Notes: a model not told the origin generated them from the letters alone. A stretch of 13,993 nt of DNA from Thermoplasmatota archaeon (GCA_023379345.1 JAMCUV010000084.1:1-13993); one strand, 5' to 3'. Positions 1 through 7,522 are shown, counted from the first letter of the stretch. Made by a program: numbers and translations.

Positions 1-1
1 A

Positions 2-949
2 TCAGGCTGTCCTGTAAAGATACAGCCCGTTTTCCTCTTTCCGTTCCAGGATTCCCTCGGCTTCCATGTGCATCAAATGTGATATTGCCTCGCCAATTGC
101 AAAATTCATCTCCATGAGGTTCATGCTAACGAGATTGCGTTCTTTGCTCCACTTCATTGATTCTGCCACCTCGTATGCCGTCATCCACTTGCCGGCAATT
201 CCTGCGATCTCTCTCATCCTTTCCTTGTGATGGGCAATGAGCTGATCTATCCTGTTGTTTGCGTTCTCAAATGGAGACCGGTGCCCCGGATACACCATTT
301 TCGCACCCAGAGTCCTTGTGCGCTTGAGGCTCTCAAGATAGAACCCCAGCATATCGGTGCTGTCGTCGTAAAAACTGATGTTTGGCGTTATGCCAGGGAG
401 GATGTGGTCCCCGGAAAAAAGGCAGCTGCATTCAGCTATGTACAGGGAAAATGATCCGGGAGAATGCCCTGGATTGAAAAGAGCCCTGACTCCGGGAATT
501 ATCTCCTCGTTGCCCTTCAGGTGTATGTCGAATTCAATCCGGAGGTATGTATCAAGATGATCAAGAACAAAGTGCCGCTGAATCATCTGATCGGTGATTG
601 CACTGGGAGTGCCGTTCATCCTCATTATCTCCAGCAGAGAATCCCTGAAATCCTCCGGGCTCTCCTTTATGGCATTTACGCGCTTGATGTCCTCTTCCCC
701 CATTGCAACAGGTATACCGTACTCCTGCTGCATCCTGTGGGCAGATCCGATATGATCTATGTGCATGTGCGTGAGAAAAATGTAGTCAACGTTCTCCAAT
801 GACAGCCCCTGGGCCAGGAGTTCATTGTAGGATTCATCAGACATTCCGGTATCCACAATGATTCTCTTCCTCCCTGTAATCTCATAAACATTGGCTGTCT
901 TCAACGCCCTGATGGCTATTGGGACTTCATGCCGATCTATTTTGAACAT
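2..949 (-). CDS. MBL-fold metallo-hydrolase with C-terminal winged-helix-like region
   Basis: Complete 315-residue protein of the metallo-beta-lactamase superfamily, predicted to be a cytosolic two-metal hydrolase. The metal ligands are visible in the usual order: HMHIDH at residues 61-66, H162 in GHSPGS, D181-H182 in SGDH, and H223 in YPGHRSP. Residues from about 235 to 310 are helical with an IGEAISHL...LERKEENGLYLY pattern like the small winged-helix tail of LACTB2-type MBL proteins. There is no signal peptide or membrane segment. The substrate cannot be told; thioesters, glyoxalase-type substrates and RNA are all possible in this family. The gene is last in a tight minus-strand series, 17 bp after the homoserine dehydrogenase stop, so it is probably co-transcribed with it. 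The start ATG at 947-949 gives a normal N-terminal strand leading into the IVDTG motif (residues 31-35). The fold is secure; the specific function is not. Confidence 0.88.
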   Translation of the reverse strand: MFKIDRHEVPIAIRALKTANVYEITGRKRIIVDTGMSDESYNELLAQGLSLENVDYIFLTHMHIDHIGSAHRMQQEYGIPVAMGEEDIKRVNAIKESPEDFRDSLLEIMRMNGTPSAITDQMIQRHFVLDHLDTYLRIEFDIHLKGNEEIIPGVRALFNPGHSPGSFSLYIAECSCLFSGDHILPGITPNISFYDDSTDMLGFYLESLKRTRTLGAKMVYPGHRSPFENANNRIDQLIAHHKERMREIAGIAGKWMTAYEVAESMKWSKERNLVSMNLMEMNFAIGEAISHLMHMEAEGILERKEENGLYLYRTA

Positions 950-966
950 TTAATCCACGAGGTATC

Positions 967-1980
967 TCAGCATTTTCCTTGAAATTTTTCCTTGGCCAGA
1001 AACATCACGTCATTCATTACGGCCGCAGCAGTTTCCCCGGGACCGTCATTGACGCTGTGAATCCTGAGCCTGCCGTTCCTTGAAGTGTTGACCTCGTATC
1101 CAAGGGACATCTCACCAAGTGAAAGAAGATAATCGCCATCATCCAGGTCACGAAGGCCGCTGAATGCATGAACTTCGTTTCCGGATCTGGTGATTTCCGT
1201 GATGAGCCTGTACCTATCCATCCCGTTCACGTCCGTGCTCTCTGAAACACCGGATGTTTTGATATCCTTCAGCGTCATGTTTTCCCCGAACAGGGCATTG
1301 GCCAGAATGACAGTCTTCCTGGCTCCGTCCAGGCCGTCAGTGTCATCCCTGAAATTTGTTTCGGCAATTCCCCTTTTCTGGGCCTCGGCAACGGCATCCA
1401 TGAAAGTTTTCCCTTCCCGCATCTGTTTCAATACAAAATTGGCGGTCAGGCTGACAATCCCCTTGAATTCGCCCACAGTGGATGGACCACAGGAGCGGCC
1501 CAGTAGACTGAACAACGGCACTCCGCCTGCCACAGTGGCTTCGTAGAGTACTGTTCTCCTGCCTGTTGAAGCATTATCCATTATCTCCTTCCAGTGGTTT
1601 GCCAGGGGCGACTTGTTTGCCGTCACTATGTCCATGCCGTTTTTCATGGCAGACAGATACATCTGCAGTTCCCTGGATCCATCCCTGGATGCCGAGGACA
1701 TGTCCACAAGAATTCCGCCTTCATTCTCAGTCATCTCCATGGATGTTGCCTCCCTTCCAAGAGACAGGATATTGCCGGAAAGCTTTGCCTTCAGAAGATC
1801 AGCAGGAGCCACAGGCTTGCCGAAGATGACCGAGCCTGTCCGGTCAGATGCACCTCCAACGACTAAGTCCATCCCCGTTCTTTCTGAGATCAGCCTGCCT
1901 TCATCTGCCAGTATGGAGAGGAAATTCCTTCCCACGCTTCCTATACCCAGGATATATACGGAAACACTATTTCTCTGCAT
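967..1980 (-). CDS. hom: Homoserine dehydrogenase
   Basis: 337-residue NAD(P)-dependent oxidoreductase that reduces aspartate semialdehyde to homoserine, the branch point to threonine and methionine. The dinucleotide-binding motif GIGSVG is at residues 12-17. TANKSPLA (120-127) and YEATVAGGVPL (146-156) are family signatures. NFRDDTDGLDGARKTVILA (209-227) carries the conserved acidic residues and the catalytic lysine (K222). The segment usually read as NGTxNYIL is altered here to SLTANFVL (177-184). There is no C-terminal ACT domain, so feedback control by threonine through ACT is not expected. The ATG at 1978-1980 lies inside the end of gyrA, a 14-bp overlap, with a GAGGAAG ribosome site just upstream within gyrA. 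This implies translational coupling to gyrase. The pairing of an amino-acid gene with gyrase looks positional rather than functional. Confidence 0.92.
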   Translation of the reverse strand: MQRNSVSVYILGIGSVGRNFLSILADEGRLISERTGMDLVVGGASDRTGSVIFGKPVAPADLLKAKLSGNILSLGREATSMEMTENEGGILVDMSSASRDGSRELQMYLSAMKNGMDIVTANKSPLANHWKEIMDNASTGRRTVLYEATVAGGVPLFSLLGRSCGPSTVGEFKGIVSLTANFVLKQMREGKTFMDAVAEAQKRGIAETNFRDDTDGLDGARKTVILANALFGENMTLKDIKTSGVSESTDVNGMDRYRLITEITRSGNEVHAFSGLRDLDDGDYLLSLGEMSLGYEVNTSRNGRLRIHSVNDGPGETAAAVMNDVMFLAKEKFQGKC

Positions 1981-4381
1981 CTTCCTCAGCTTCCTCGCCC
2001 GGTTCTATCCTTGAAACCTCAATGACCTTATCATCGTCCGATGTGTCTATGAGTTTCACTCCCGAAGTTACCCTTGCCTGGCTCTTTATTCCACTCACCT
2101 TCAGCCGGATTGTCTTCTCATTTCTTGTGATTATCATTATCTCGTCGTCGGGCTTCACGGGGATTGCCTTGACCAGGTTACCTGTCCTTTCTGATTTCTT
2201 GAACACGAGAATTCCGGAGGAACCCCTGTGATGAACGGAAAACTCGGTGATTGGCGTGCGCTTCCCTATGCCGTTCTCAGAAACAGTGAGGACTTCCTCG
2301 TCATCCTGTGCAATGAATCCCGTGATGATGTATTCACCTTTCTTCAGCCTCATGGCCCTGACTCCCCTGGATGTGCGGCCGGTGGGCCTGACCTCTGATG
2401 TCACGAATACAGATGCCTTTCCAGAGTTTGATATTGCCACTATGTTGCCTTCCTTGGAAATTGCCTCAACTGAAACAACCTCGTCATCGTCCTCCAGCGC
2501 TATGATCCTGATGCCAGAGGAGCGCATATCCAGTATTGCCTCTGCAGGGGTCCTCTTTATGAAGCCGTTCCTGGTCAGGATCACAAGATGAGATTCCCTT
2601 GATTCCGGTGCCTTCATGATCTGCTCCACCACTTCTCCTTCCTGCAGTGGAACATATGAGGCGGCTGTAACCCCCACGGATTTCCTGGATTTCTTCTCAA
2701 TTTCATAAGCCAGGGTCCTGAGGACTCTTCCGGTATTCGTGAACATGAATATGCTGTCATGTGAGCTGCAGGAGAGAATGGTCTTTACGGAATCCTCCTT
2801 CCTTGTTGAGGTTATTATGCCCTTCCCGCCTCTTCTCTGTGCCCTGTACTCCTCAAGTGATACCCTCTTCAGGAGGCTGCCCTCACTAAGTATGACAACA
2901 TCGTCCTCTTCCGGGACCAGGTCGGCTATGGTCCTGGCCTTGATCTCCCTGAATGATATCTTGGTCCTTCTCTTGTCCCCGTATTTCTTGGAAAGCTCCT
3001 TGAGTTCTTCCTTTATTATGCTGCGCCTCAGGTCTTCGCTTGCCAGAATTTTCTCCAGTGCAAGGATCTTTTCCCTGACATCCTTCAGTTCCTCCTCGAC
3101 CTTGCTGATTTCCAGTGCTGTAAGCCTCTGCAGCCTGAGTTCAAGAATGGAGTTGGCCTGAACGTCGTCGATTTCAAGTTTCGACATCAGGTCCGCCCTT
3201 GCCGTGGGAACGTCCTTGGCACCACGTATTATTGATATGACGTCCTCTATGCTTTCCAAAGCCTTTGTGAGCGCCAGCAGGATGTGCTCCCTTTCCCTCA
3301 TCTTGCCCAGGTCAAAGCTGGACCTCTTGACTATGACCTCAAGCCTGTGCATTATGTAATTGTCCACCAATCCCTTGAGATTAAGTGTTCTTGGCTGGTT
3401 GTTCACAAGGACCAGGTTGATGATTCCTATGGATGATTCAAGTTCTGTGTGCTCATAAAGCTGGTTGAGGATGAGGTTTCGCATATCGTCGTCCCTGACC
3501 TTTATTACAACGCGCATGCCTGTTCTGTCGCTTTCATCCCTTATGTCCGTAATTCCCTTCAGAATCTCATTCTTCACCTGTTCTGCAACATTCTGTATGA
3601 AGACTGCCTTGTTGACCCCGTATGGAAGGCTCTTGATGACAATGTGCTTGGGCTCAGACAGGTCGACCTCGCCCTGGCTGACCACCTTTCCACGGCCGGT
3701 CAGGTAAGCATCCATGAGCTCCTGGGAATAGAATGATATGCCGCCACCTGGGAAATCTGGCCCCTTTATGTATTTCAAAAGCTCCTTCACTTCATAGTCC
3801 CTGTGGTCAAGAGCATATGTGATTGCGTTGCACACTTCGGTGAGATTATGCGGCACCATGTTGGTTGCCATCCCCACCGCTATGCCCGAAGACCCGTTGA
3901 TGAGAAGGTTCGGAACCTTTGTGGGAAAATATTCCGGCTCTTCCAGGGACCCATCGAAGTTCAGCCTGAATGGAACAGTGTTCTTCTCAATATCCCTGAC
4001 CATTTCCTCTGATAGCTCTGTAAGCCTTGCTTCTGTGTACCTCATTGCAGCAGGGGCATCACCGTCTATGGAGCCGAAATTCCCCTGCCCATCCACCAGA
4101 AGGTACCGCATTGAGAAATCCTGGGCCATTCTGGCCAGGGCCTCATATATGGCCATATCTCCATGTGGGTGGTACTTACCCATGGTCTCGCCAACGATTC
4201 TGGCGCACTTCTTGTATGGTTTGTCATGGTTAACGTTCAACTCGCTCATTGAGTAAAGAATCCTTCTCTGAACGGGCTTAAGCCCATCCCTCACCTCAGG
4301 AATTGCCCTGCTGACTATGACGCTCATTGCGTATTCAAGGTATGATGTTTTAATCTCATTCTCAATTGGTCTTTTTTCCAA
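1967..4381 (-). CDS. gyrA: DNA gyrase subunit A
   Basis: 804-residue type IIA topoisomerase A subunit that cleaves and re-joins DNA within the A2B2 gyrase. The N-terminal winged-helix and tower region is clear. The catalytic Arg-Tyr is R114-Y115 in AAMRYTEARL, and GKYHPHGD is at 68-75. The coiled coil spans roughly residues 345-465. The GyrA box QRRGGKG is intact at 515-521 and starts the C-terminal beta-pinwheel, so this is gyrase rather than topoisomerase IV. An acidic tail (EPGEEAEEDAEK) ends the protein. The start is TTG at 4379-4381: the next Met is M19, which would remove conserved N-terminal sequence, and TGAGGGAT lies 5 bases upstream. That ribosome site overlaps the gyrB stop codon, so A and B are probably translationally coupled. 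Archaeal gyrases are known to derive from bacteria by transfer. Residues 76 and 80, equivalent to E. coli Ser83 and Asp87, are Met and Glu. Confidence 0.97.
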   Translation of the reverse strand: MEKRPIENEIKTSYLEYAMSVIVSRAIPEVRDGLKPVQRRILYSMSELNVNHDKPYKKCARIVGETMGKYHPHGDMAIYEALARMAQDFSMRYLLVDGQGNFGSIDGDAPAAMRYTEARLTELSEEMVRDIEKNTVPFRLNFDGSLEEPEYFPTKVPNLLINGSSGIAVGMATNMVPHNLTEVCNAITYALDHRDYEVKELLKYIKGPDFPGGGISFYSQELMDAYLTGRGKVVSQGEVDLSEPKHIVIKSLPYGVNKAVFIQNVAEQVKNEILKGITDIRDESDRTGMRVVIKVRDDDMRNLILNQLYEHTELESSIGIINLVLVNNQPRTLNLKGLVDNYIMHRLEVIVKRSSFDLGKMREREHILLALTKALESIEDVISIIRGAKDVPTARADLMSKLEIDDVQANSILELRLQRLTALEISKVEEELKDVREKILALEKILASEDLRRSIIKEELKELSKKYGDKRRTKISFREIKARTIADLVPEEDDVVILSEGSLLKRVSLEEYRAQRRGGKGIITSTRKEDSVKTILSCSSHDSIFMFTNTGRVLRTLAYEIEKKSRKSVGVTAASYVPLQEGEVVEQIMKAPESRESHLVILTRNGFIKRTPAEAILDMRSSGIRIIALEDDDEVVSVEAISKEGNIVAISNSGKASVFVTSEVRPTGRTSRGVRAMRLKKGEYIITGFIAQDDEEVLTVSENGIGKRTPITEFSVHHRGSSGILVFKKSERTGNLVKAIPVKPDDEIMIITRNEKTIRLKVSGIKSQARVTSGVKLIDTSDDDKVIEVSRIEPGEEAEEDAEK

Positions 4382-4393
4382 GTTTATCCCTCA
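4382..4393 (-). promoter_or_regulatory. Ribosome binding site of gyrA overlapping gyrB stop
   Basis: On the minus strand the sequence reads TGAGGGATAAAC followed by TTG. The gyrB stop codon TGA forms the first bases of the purine-rich GAGGGAT site, 5 bases before the TTG start of gyrA. This decides the non-ATG start and suggests coupled translation of the two subunits. Confidence 0.65.
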
Positions 4394-6331
4394 CAGATCT
4401 ATATTTGTAACATATCTGGCATTCTCTTCAATGAACTTTCTCCTTGGCTCCACCTTGTCGCCCATGAGGATGGAGAAAAGCCTGTCTGCGGCAGCCGCGT
4501 CCTCTATGGTGACCTCGACCAGCTTTCTTGTCTCAGGCTTCATTGTTGTTTCCCAGAGCTGCGCCGGATTCATCTCCCCCAGTCCCTTGAACCTCTGTGT
4601 GACGGCATTCTGGCCCATTTTCTCGGAAACCCTGTCCTTGTCATTCTCCGAGTACACGTATGCAACCTTGTCACCCTTCTGCACCCTGTATAGTGGTGGC
4701 TGGGCAAAGAAGATCTTGCCGTTTGTGACTAGCTCCCTGGCATACCTGTAGAAGAATGTGAGAAGCAGTGTGCGTATATGGGCTCCGTCGACATCGGCAT
4801 CTGTCATTATGATTATCTTACCATACCTGAGCTTGTTTATGTCAAGATCGTCCTTTATGTTGGTTCCCAGGGCGGTGATGAGATCCCTGATGACCTGGTT
4901 GCCCAGGGTCTTGACATCGTTGGATTTCTCAACGTTGAGTATCTTTCCACGCAGCGGCAGGATTGCCTGGAATTCCCTGTTTCTTGCCTGTTTTGCCGAT
5001 CCCCCTGCAGAATCACCCTCAACGATGTACAGTTCCGTCTTTTCCGGATCAGAGGAAGAACAGTCAGCAAGCTTCCCTGGCAGGCCGCCTCCCTCAAGGG
5101 CTGACTTCCTGCGCACAAGCTCCCGGGCTTTCCTTGATGCTTCCCTGGCAGCGGCCGCTGCAAGGGTTCTCTTGATTATCACGTCTGCTATGTTGGGATA
5201 GGATTCAAAGTATTCCTTGAGATAGCCCTCGGTTGCAGACTGGACTATGCCTCGCGCCTCACTGTTTCCCAGCTTTGATTTTGTCTGGCCCTCGAACTGC
5301 GGTTCAGGAATCTTGAGATGCAGCACTGCAACAATGCCCTCCCTGACGTCGTCGCCTGTAATTGATTCCACGCCCTTTATCATGTTTTTGTTCTTGGCAT
5401 AGTCCTGTATCACACGGGACAGCCCGGCCCTGAAACCTGCAACGTGAGTTCCGCCTTCAACTGTGTTTATGTTGTTGACAAAGCTTTCCAGTGTTTCAGA
5501 TACTCCGGTAGTATACTGGAATGCAAACTCCACAACGAAATTCTCTCCTTCTGTCCTGTTGTATATTGGATCCCTGTGCACTGCATTGTATCCCTCGCCA
5601 AGGTATCTCACAAATTCCGAAAGCCCCCCATCGAAGTGCAGTACATCCTTGCTGCCAGTCCTGAGGTCGTCAAGGGTGATTGTGATTGCTGGATTCAGGA
5701 AAGCCAGGTCCCTTACCCGCTCAAGTATGGTGCTGTATGAGAATTCAGTGGTCTCGAAAATCTCCGGATCAGGATAGAAGAATATTATGGTGCCATGTTC
5801 CCTGTTAAGGTGCAGGGTCACACCCTTAAGTTCCTCCGGCGGACTGCTGAGAAATTCCGATAGTTCCACGGACTTGAGTTTGCCTTCCGGGACACCACGG
5901 ATGAAAGTTTCCCAGTATATCTTGCCGTCCCTCTTCACAACAGCCACGAGCTTAGATGAGAGGGCGTTGACCACGTGGACCCCCACGCCGTGTAGTCCAC
6001 CGGTTATCTTGTATACTTTCTTGTCAAACTTGGCTCCACTGTGGAGCTCGGTGAGGACTATCTCGAGGCCTGGCCTGCCGTATTTGGGATGAATGTCAAC
6101 AGGGATGCCACGTCCGTCATCCTCCACCATTATTGAGTTGTCAGTATTTATGGAGACATATATGGACTTTGCAAAACCAGCTATTGCTTCATCCACTCCG
6201 TTATCCACAACTTCGTAAACTAGATGGTGTAGCCCTCTTTCATCGGTTGACCCGATATACATCCCAGGGACTTTTCTGACTGCCTTAAGTCCCTCAAGAA
6301 TCTGTATCTGAGAAGAATCATAATTTTCCAT
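4391..6331 (-). CDS. gyrB: DNA gyrase subunit B
   Basis: About 646 residues; ATPase subunit of gyrase that powers negative supercoiling together with GyrA. The GHKL ATP site shows EVVDNGVDEA (catalytic Glu40), DGRGIP (72-77) and GGLHGVG (111-117). The transducer domain has QTKSKLG (349-355) with the ATP-contacting lysine. The TOPRIM domain has EGDSAGG (438-444) and TDADVDGAHI (510-519). QRFKGLGEMN (579-588) is the C-terminal signature. The length fits a GyrB without the long proteobacterial insert. I chose the ATG at 6329-6331 because AAAGGA lies 9 bases upstream; the ATG at 6338-6340 would add only three residues (MYV) and would directly abut that ribosome site, but it remains possible. First gene of the gyrB-gyrA-hom-MBL series; its stop is 9 bp from the gyrA start. 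A TATA-like box lies at 6381-6390. Confidence 0.97.
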   Translation of the reverse strand: MENYDSSQIQILEGLKAVRKVPGMYIGSTDERGLHHLVYEVVDNGVDEAIAGFAKSIYVSINTDNSIMVEDDGRGIPVDIHPKYGRPGLEIVLTELHSGAKFDKKVYKITGGLHGVGVHVVNALSSKLVAVVKRDGKIYWETFIRGVPEGKLKSVELSEFLSSPPEELKGVTLHLNREHGTIIFFYPDPEIFETTEFSYSTILERVRDLAFLNPAITITLDDLRTGSKDVLHFDGGLSEFVRYLGEGYNAVHRDPIYNRTEGENFVVEFAFQYTTGVSETLESFVNNINTVEGGTHVAGFRAGLSRVIQDYAKNKNMIKGVESITGDDVREGIVAVLHLKIPEPQFEGQTKSKLGNSEARGIVQSATEGYLKEYFESYPNIADVIIKRTLAAAAAREASRKARELVRRKSALEGGGLPGKLADCSSSDPEKTELYIVEGDSAGGSAKQARNREFQAILPLRGKILNVEKSNDVKTLGNQVIRDLITALGTNIKDDLDINKLRYGKIIIMTDADVDGAHIRTLLLTFFYRYARELVTNGKIFFAQPPLYRVQKGDKVAYVYSENDKDRVSEKMGQNAVTQRFKGLGEMNPAQLWETTMKPETRKLVEVTIEDAAAADRLFSILMGDKVEPRRKFIEENARYVTNIDL

Positions 6332-6380
6332 AACATACATTCCTTTGACGGTACAATGTCAAATTATCCCTATTCCATTG

Positions 6381-6390
6381 CATATAAGAA
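6381..6390 (-). promoter_or_regulatory. Probable TATA box of the gyrB operon
   Basis: The minus strand reads TTCTTATATG here. Its centre is about 45-55 bases upstream of the two candidate gyrB start codons. With archaeal spacing of about 26 bases to the start point, transcription would begin near position 6360, leaving a leader of about 20-30 bases that contains the AAAGGA ribosome site. Inferred from pattern and spacing only. Confidence 0.5.
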
Positions 6391-6418
6391 TTTATTGACT
6401 GCAACCATGCGCAGATGA

Positions 6419-6664
6419 TCAATTTTCCTTACGTACAACGACCCTGATGTCCTGATCTTCCTCCACTATGCTTACGATCCTCAGCTTTGTTGTCCTTGCA
6501 AGCCCATCGTATGTATTGCGGTCATATCCGAATTTGTCCCGGGAAAGCATTATCTCAGCATCCTGCCCCGGATCGAGCTGGATGGAGAGTCCTTTCATGA
6601 CACTCTTGAGGTAGTTGAAAGGATCACCCCCGCAGGTTATGTTTCTGTGATCTTCCTTCAGCAT
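6419..6664 (-). CDS. Small TusA-like (SirA-fold) protein
   Basis: 81-residue soluble protein. The order of elements resembles the TusA/YedF family of sulfur carriers: an N-terminal cysteine (C11) followed by a Pro-containing turn (CGGDPF), a helix with LKSVMKGL (19-26), the phrase LDPGQDAEIMLSRD (32-45), a second helix, and a closing strand pair IVSIVEEDQDIRVVVRK (63-79). The classical Cys-Pro-x-Pro motif is not intact; it reads Cys-Gly-Gly-Asp-Pro. If it is a TusA relative it may still carry sulfur on C11 for tRNA thiolation or cofactor synthesis, but that is inference. It appears to be a single gene with its own TATA-like box and a leaderless ATG. Similarity is judged by eye, so family assignment is moderate and exact role unknown. 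Confidence 0.6.
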   Translation of the reverse strand: MLKEDHRNITCGGDPFNYLKSVMKGLSIQLDPGQDAEIMLSRDKFGYDRNTYDGLARTTKLRIVSIVEEDQDIRVVVRKEN

Positions 6665-6688
6665 GATTATGGTATATTGAATTCCAGC

Positions 6689-6695
6689 TAATAAA
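6689..6695 (-). promoter_or_regulatory. TATA-like box of the TusA-like gene
   Basis: The minus strand reads TTTATTA, centred about 28 bases before the ATG at 6662-6664. This spacing predicts a transcript starting at or next to the ATG, that is, a leaderless mRNA. Pattern and spacing only. Confidence 0.45.
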
Positions 6696-6723
6696 TGGTA
6701 TCAGGGATGTTGGCGGATCTGTT

Positions 6724-7077
6724 CTAATCTCTCCTTATCATCAGGTAGTCGTCCAGTATCCTCTTGATTTCCCTCATTTCACTTCCGGGTATCATTATGC
6801 CCTTTATCCTTGCTTCCCCAAGAATGCCGCTGATGGCTATTGCGTTTGTATGCGCTGCCATGTAAAGCTCATAATTGCTGTAGTTCATGCTGGCGATTTT
6901 TGTTTCAAGTTCAGTTTTTTCCACCAGGAGCTTTCTCTGTACTTGCAGGGTCATTCTTATTTTTTCAAGAATCCCAGTGTAATTTCCAGAATTATTCAGT
7001 ACCTCCTCAGTCTCTGAATCCGTCAGGTTGATTTCCCTGCAGAGTCTGCGTAAGTCCTGTTCATCACTCAGAAACAA
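6724..7077 (-). CDS. Hypothetical helical protein, possibly paired with upstream coiled-coil gene
   Basis: About 117 residues, not recognised. The predicted character is mostly helical: an acidic N-terminal part with LTDSETEEVL, then a heptad-like stretch (ILEKIRMTLQVQRKLLVEKTELETKI), and a C-terminal part ending in basic DDYLMIRRD. No transmembrane segment, signal peptide or catalytic motif is visible. No ATG is suitably placed. The candidate starts are TTG at 7075-7077, preceded by GGAGG ten bases upstream, or TTG at 7096-7098, which adds seven residues. Either start overlaps the upstream coiled-coil gene (by 14 or 35 bp), so the two are probably one translation unit. The overlap could also mean one longer coding sequence interrupted by a frameshift. 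Real because the frame stays open through a region with sensible codon use, but function is unknown. Confidence 0.6.
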   Translation of the reverse strand: MFLSDEQDLRRLCREINLTDSETEEVLNNSGNYTGILEKIRMTLQVQRKLLVEKTELETKIASMNYSNYELYMAAHTNAIAISGILGEARIKGIMIPGSEMREIKRILDDYLMIRRD

Positions 7078-7276
7078 GCTGGCGCAGCCTCCGCTCAAGG
7101 CGATCTTCTACAGCAATGTCTTCCCGAATCTCTGTTACCCGAACCTGAAGAGATAACAGTTCTGCCCGCAGCATCTCGATGTCCTCAACGAGATTCTCAT
7201 TCCTCAGGGTGAGATACCTAAATTCCGACATGAGTTTCCTTTCAATATCCGATACCGGATGATCGTCTCCATTCAT
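7064..7276 (-). CDS. Small coiled-coil hypothetical protein
   Basis: 70-residue highly charged protein. Residues 10-68 form a nearly continuous coiled-coil pattern (LRNENLVEDIEMLRAELLSL, then VEDRLERRLRQLVSE). It has no cysteines, no membrane segment and no enzymatic motif. It superficially resembles the N-terminal coiled coils of AAA proteins such as PAN, but no ATPase domain follows. The start is the ATG at 7274-7276, about 24 bases from the centre of the palindromic TATA box at 7294-7303, which fits a leaderless transcript. Its 3' end overlaps the next minus-strand ORF in another frame. A partner-binding or oligomerisation role is possible, but nothing in the sequence proves one. Confidence 0.6.
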   Translation of the reverse strand: MNGDDHPVSDIERKLMSEFRYLTLRNENLVEDIEMLRAELLSLQVRVTEIREDIAVEDRLERRLRQLVSE

Positions 7277-7293
7277 GTCTTTAGAAGCCTCAG

Positions 7294-7303
7294 TAAATAT
7301 TTA
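7294..7303. promoter_or_regulatory. Palindromic TATA box shared by divergent genes
   Basis: The sequence TAAATATTTA is a perfect 10-bp palindrome in the 50-bp spacer between the minus-strand coiled-coil gene (ATG at 7276) and the plus-strand DUF1059 gene (ATG at 7327). Its centre is about 22-29 bases from both start codons. Each direction therefore fits the archaeal TATA-to-start spacing for leaderless mRNA, with slightly shifted reading of the box (TATTTAAG rightward, TTAAATAT leftward). No second TATA-like element is seen in the spacer. Confidence 0.6.
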
Positions 7304-7326
7304 AGGTTGGTGAGAATAAGGCGAAA

Positions 7327-7512
7327 ATGACACGATATATATTCAAATGCGCCGATGCAGGTTATCAGTGCAGTTATGAAGTGGAGGGCAATTCCCACGA
7401 AGAAATCATTCCAAAGATCAGAATCCATGCCAGATATGCACACAACCTCTTTGAAATAAACGATGACCAGATGAAGAAGTTCCAGGATGCTATTAAGGAG
7501 AAAAAATCCTGA
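7327..7512 (+). CDS. DUF1059-family small protein
   Basis: 61 residues. The pattern KCADAGYQCSYEVEGNSHEEIIPKIRIHARYAHNL with a C-terminal helix matches the DUF1059 family of small soluble proteins, described as predicted metal-binding. The visible potential ligands are C8, C14, H24, H34 and H39. Biochemical function is unknown for the family. The length is normal. The ATG at 7327-7329 lies about 26 bases from the TATA box, so translation may be leaderless; a GGTGAG sequence 9 bases upstream could serve as a ribosome site if the transcript starts earlier. First gene of a plus-strand series with the NOG1-like GTPase (10-bp gap) and gltX. Confidence 0.8.
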   Translation: MTRYIFKCADAGYQCSYEVEGNSHEEIIPKIRIHARYAHNLFEINDDQMKKFQDAIKEKKS

Positions 7513-7522
7513 AGATTTTCAT

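Noticed and set aside
2739..3161. Long plus-strand open frame, serine-rich, opposite gyrA
   Set aside because: It is antisense to strongly conserved gyrA coding sequence, has a low-complexity composition typical of a shadow frame, and has no ribosome site or TATA box.
1967..4381. Topoisomerase IV (ParC) identity for the A subunit
   Set aside because: An intact GyrA box QRRGGKG and adjacency to GyrB support gyrase.
7487..7522. Upstream ATG for the NOG1-like GTPase
   Set aside because: It lies inside the DUF1059 gene and adds 12 residues that do not fit the family N-terminus, which begins at the ATG at 7523.
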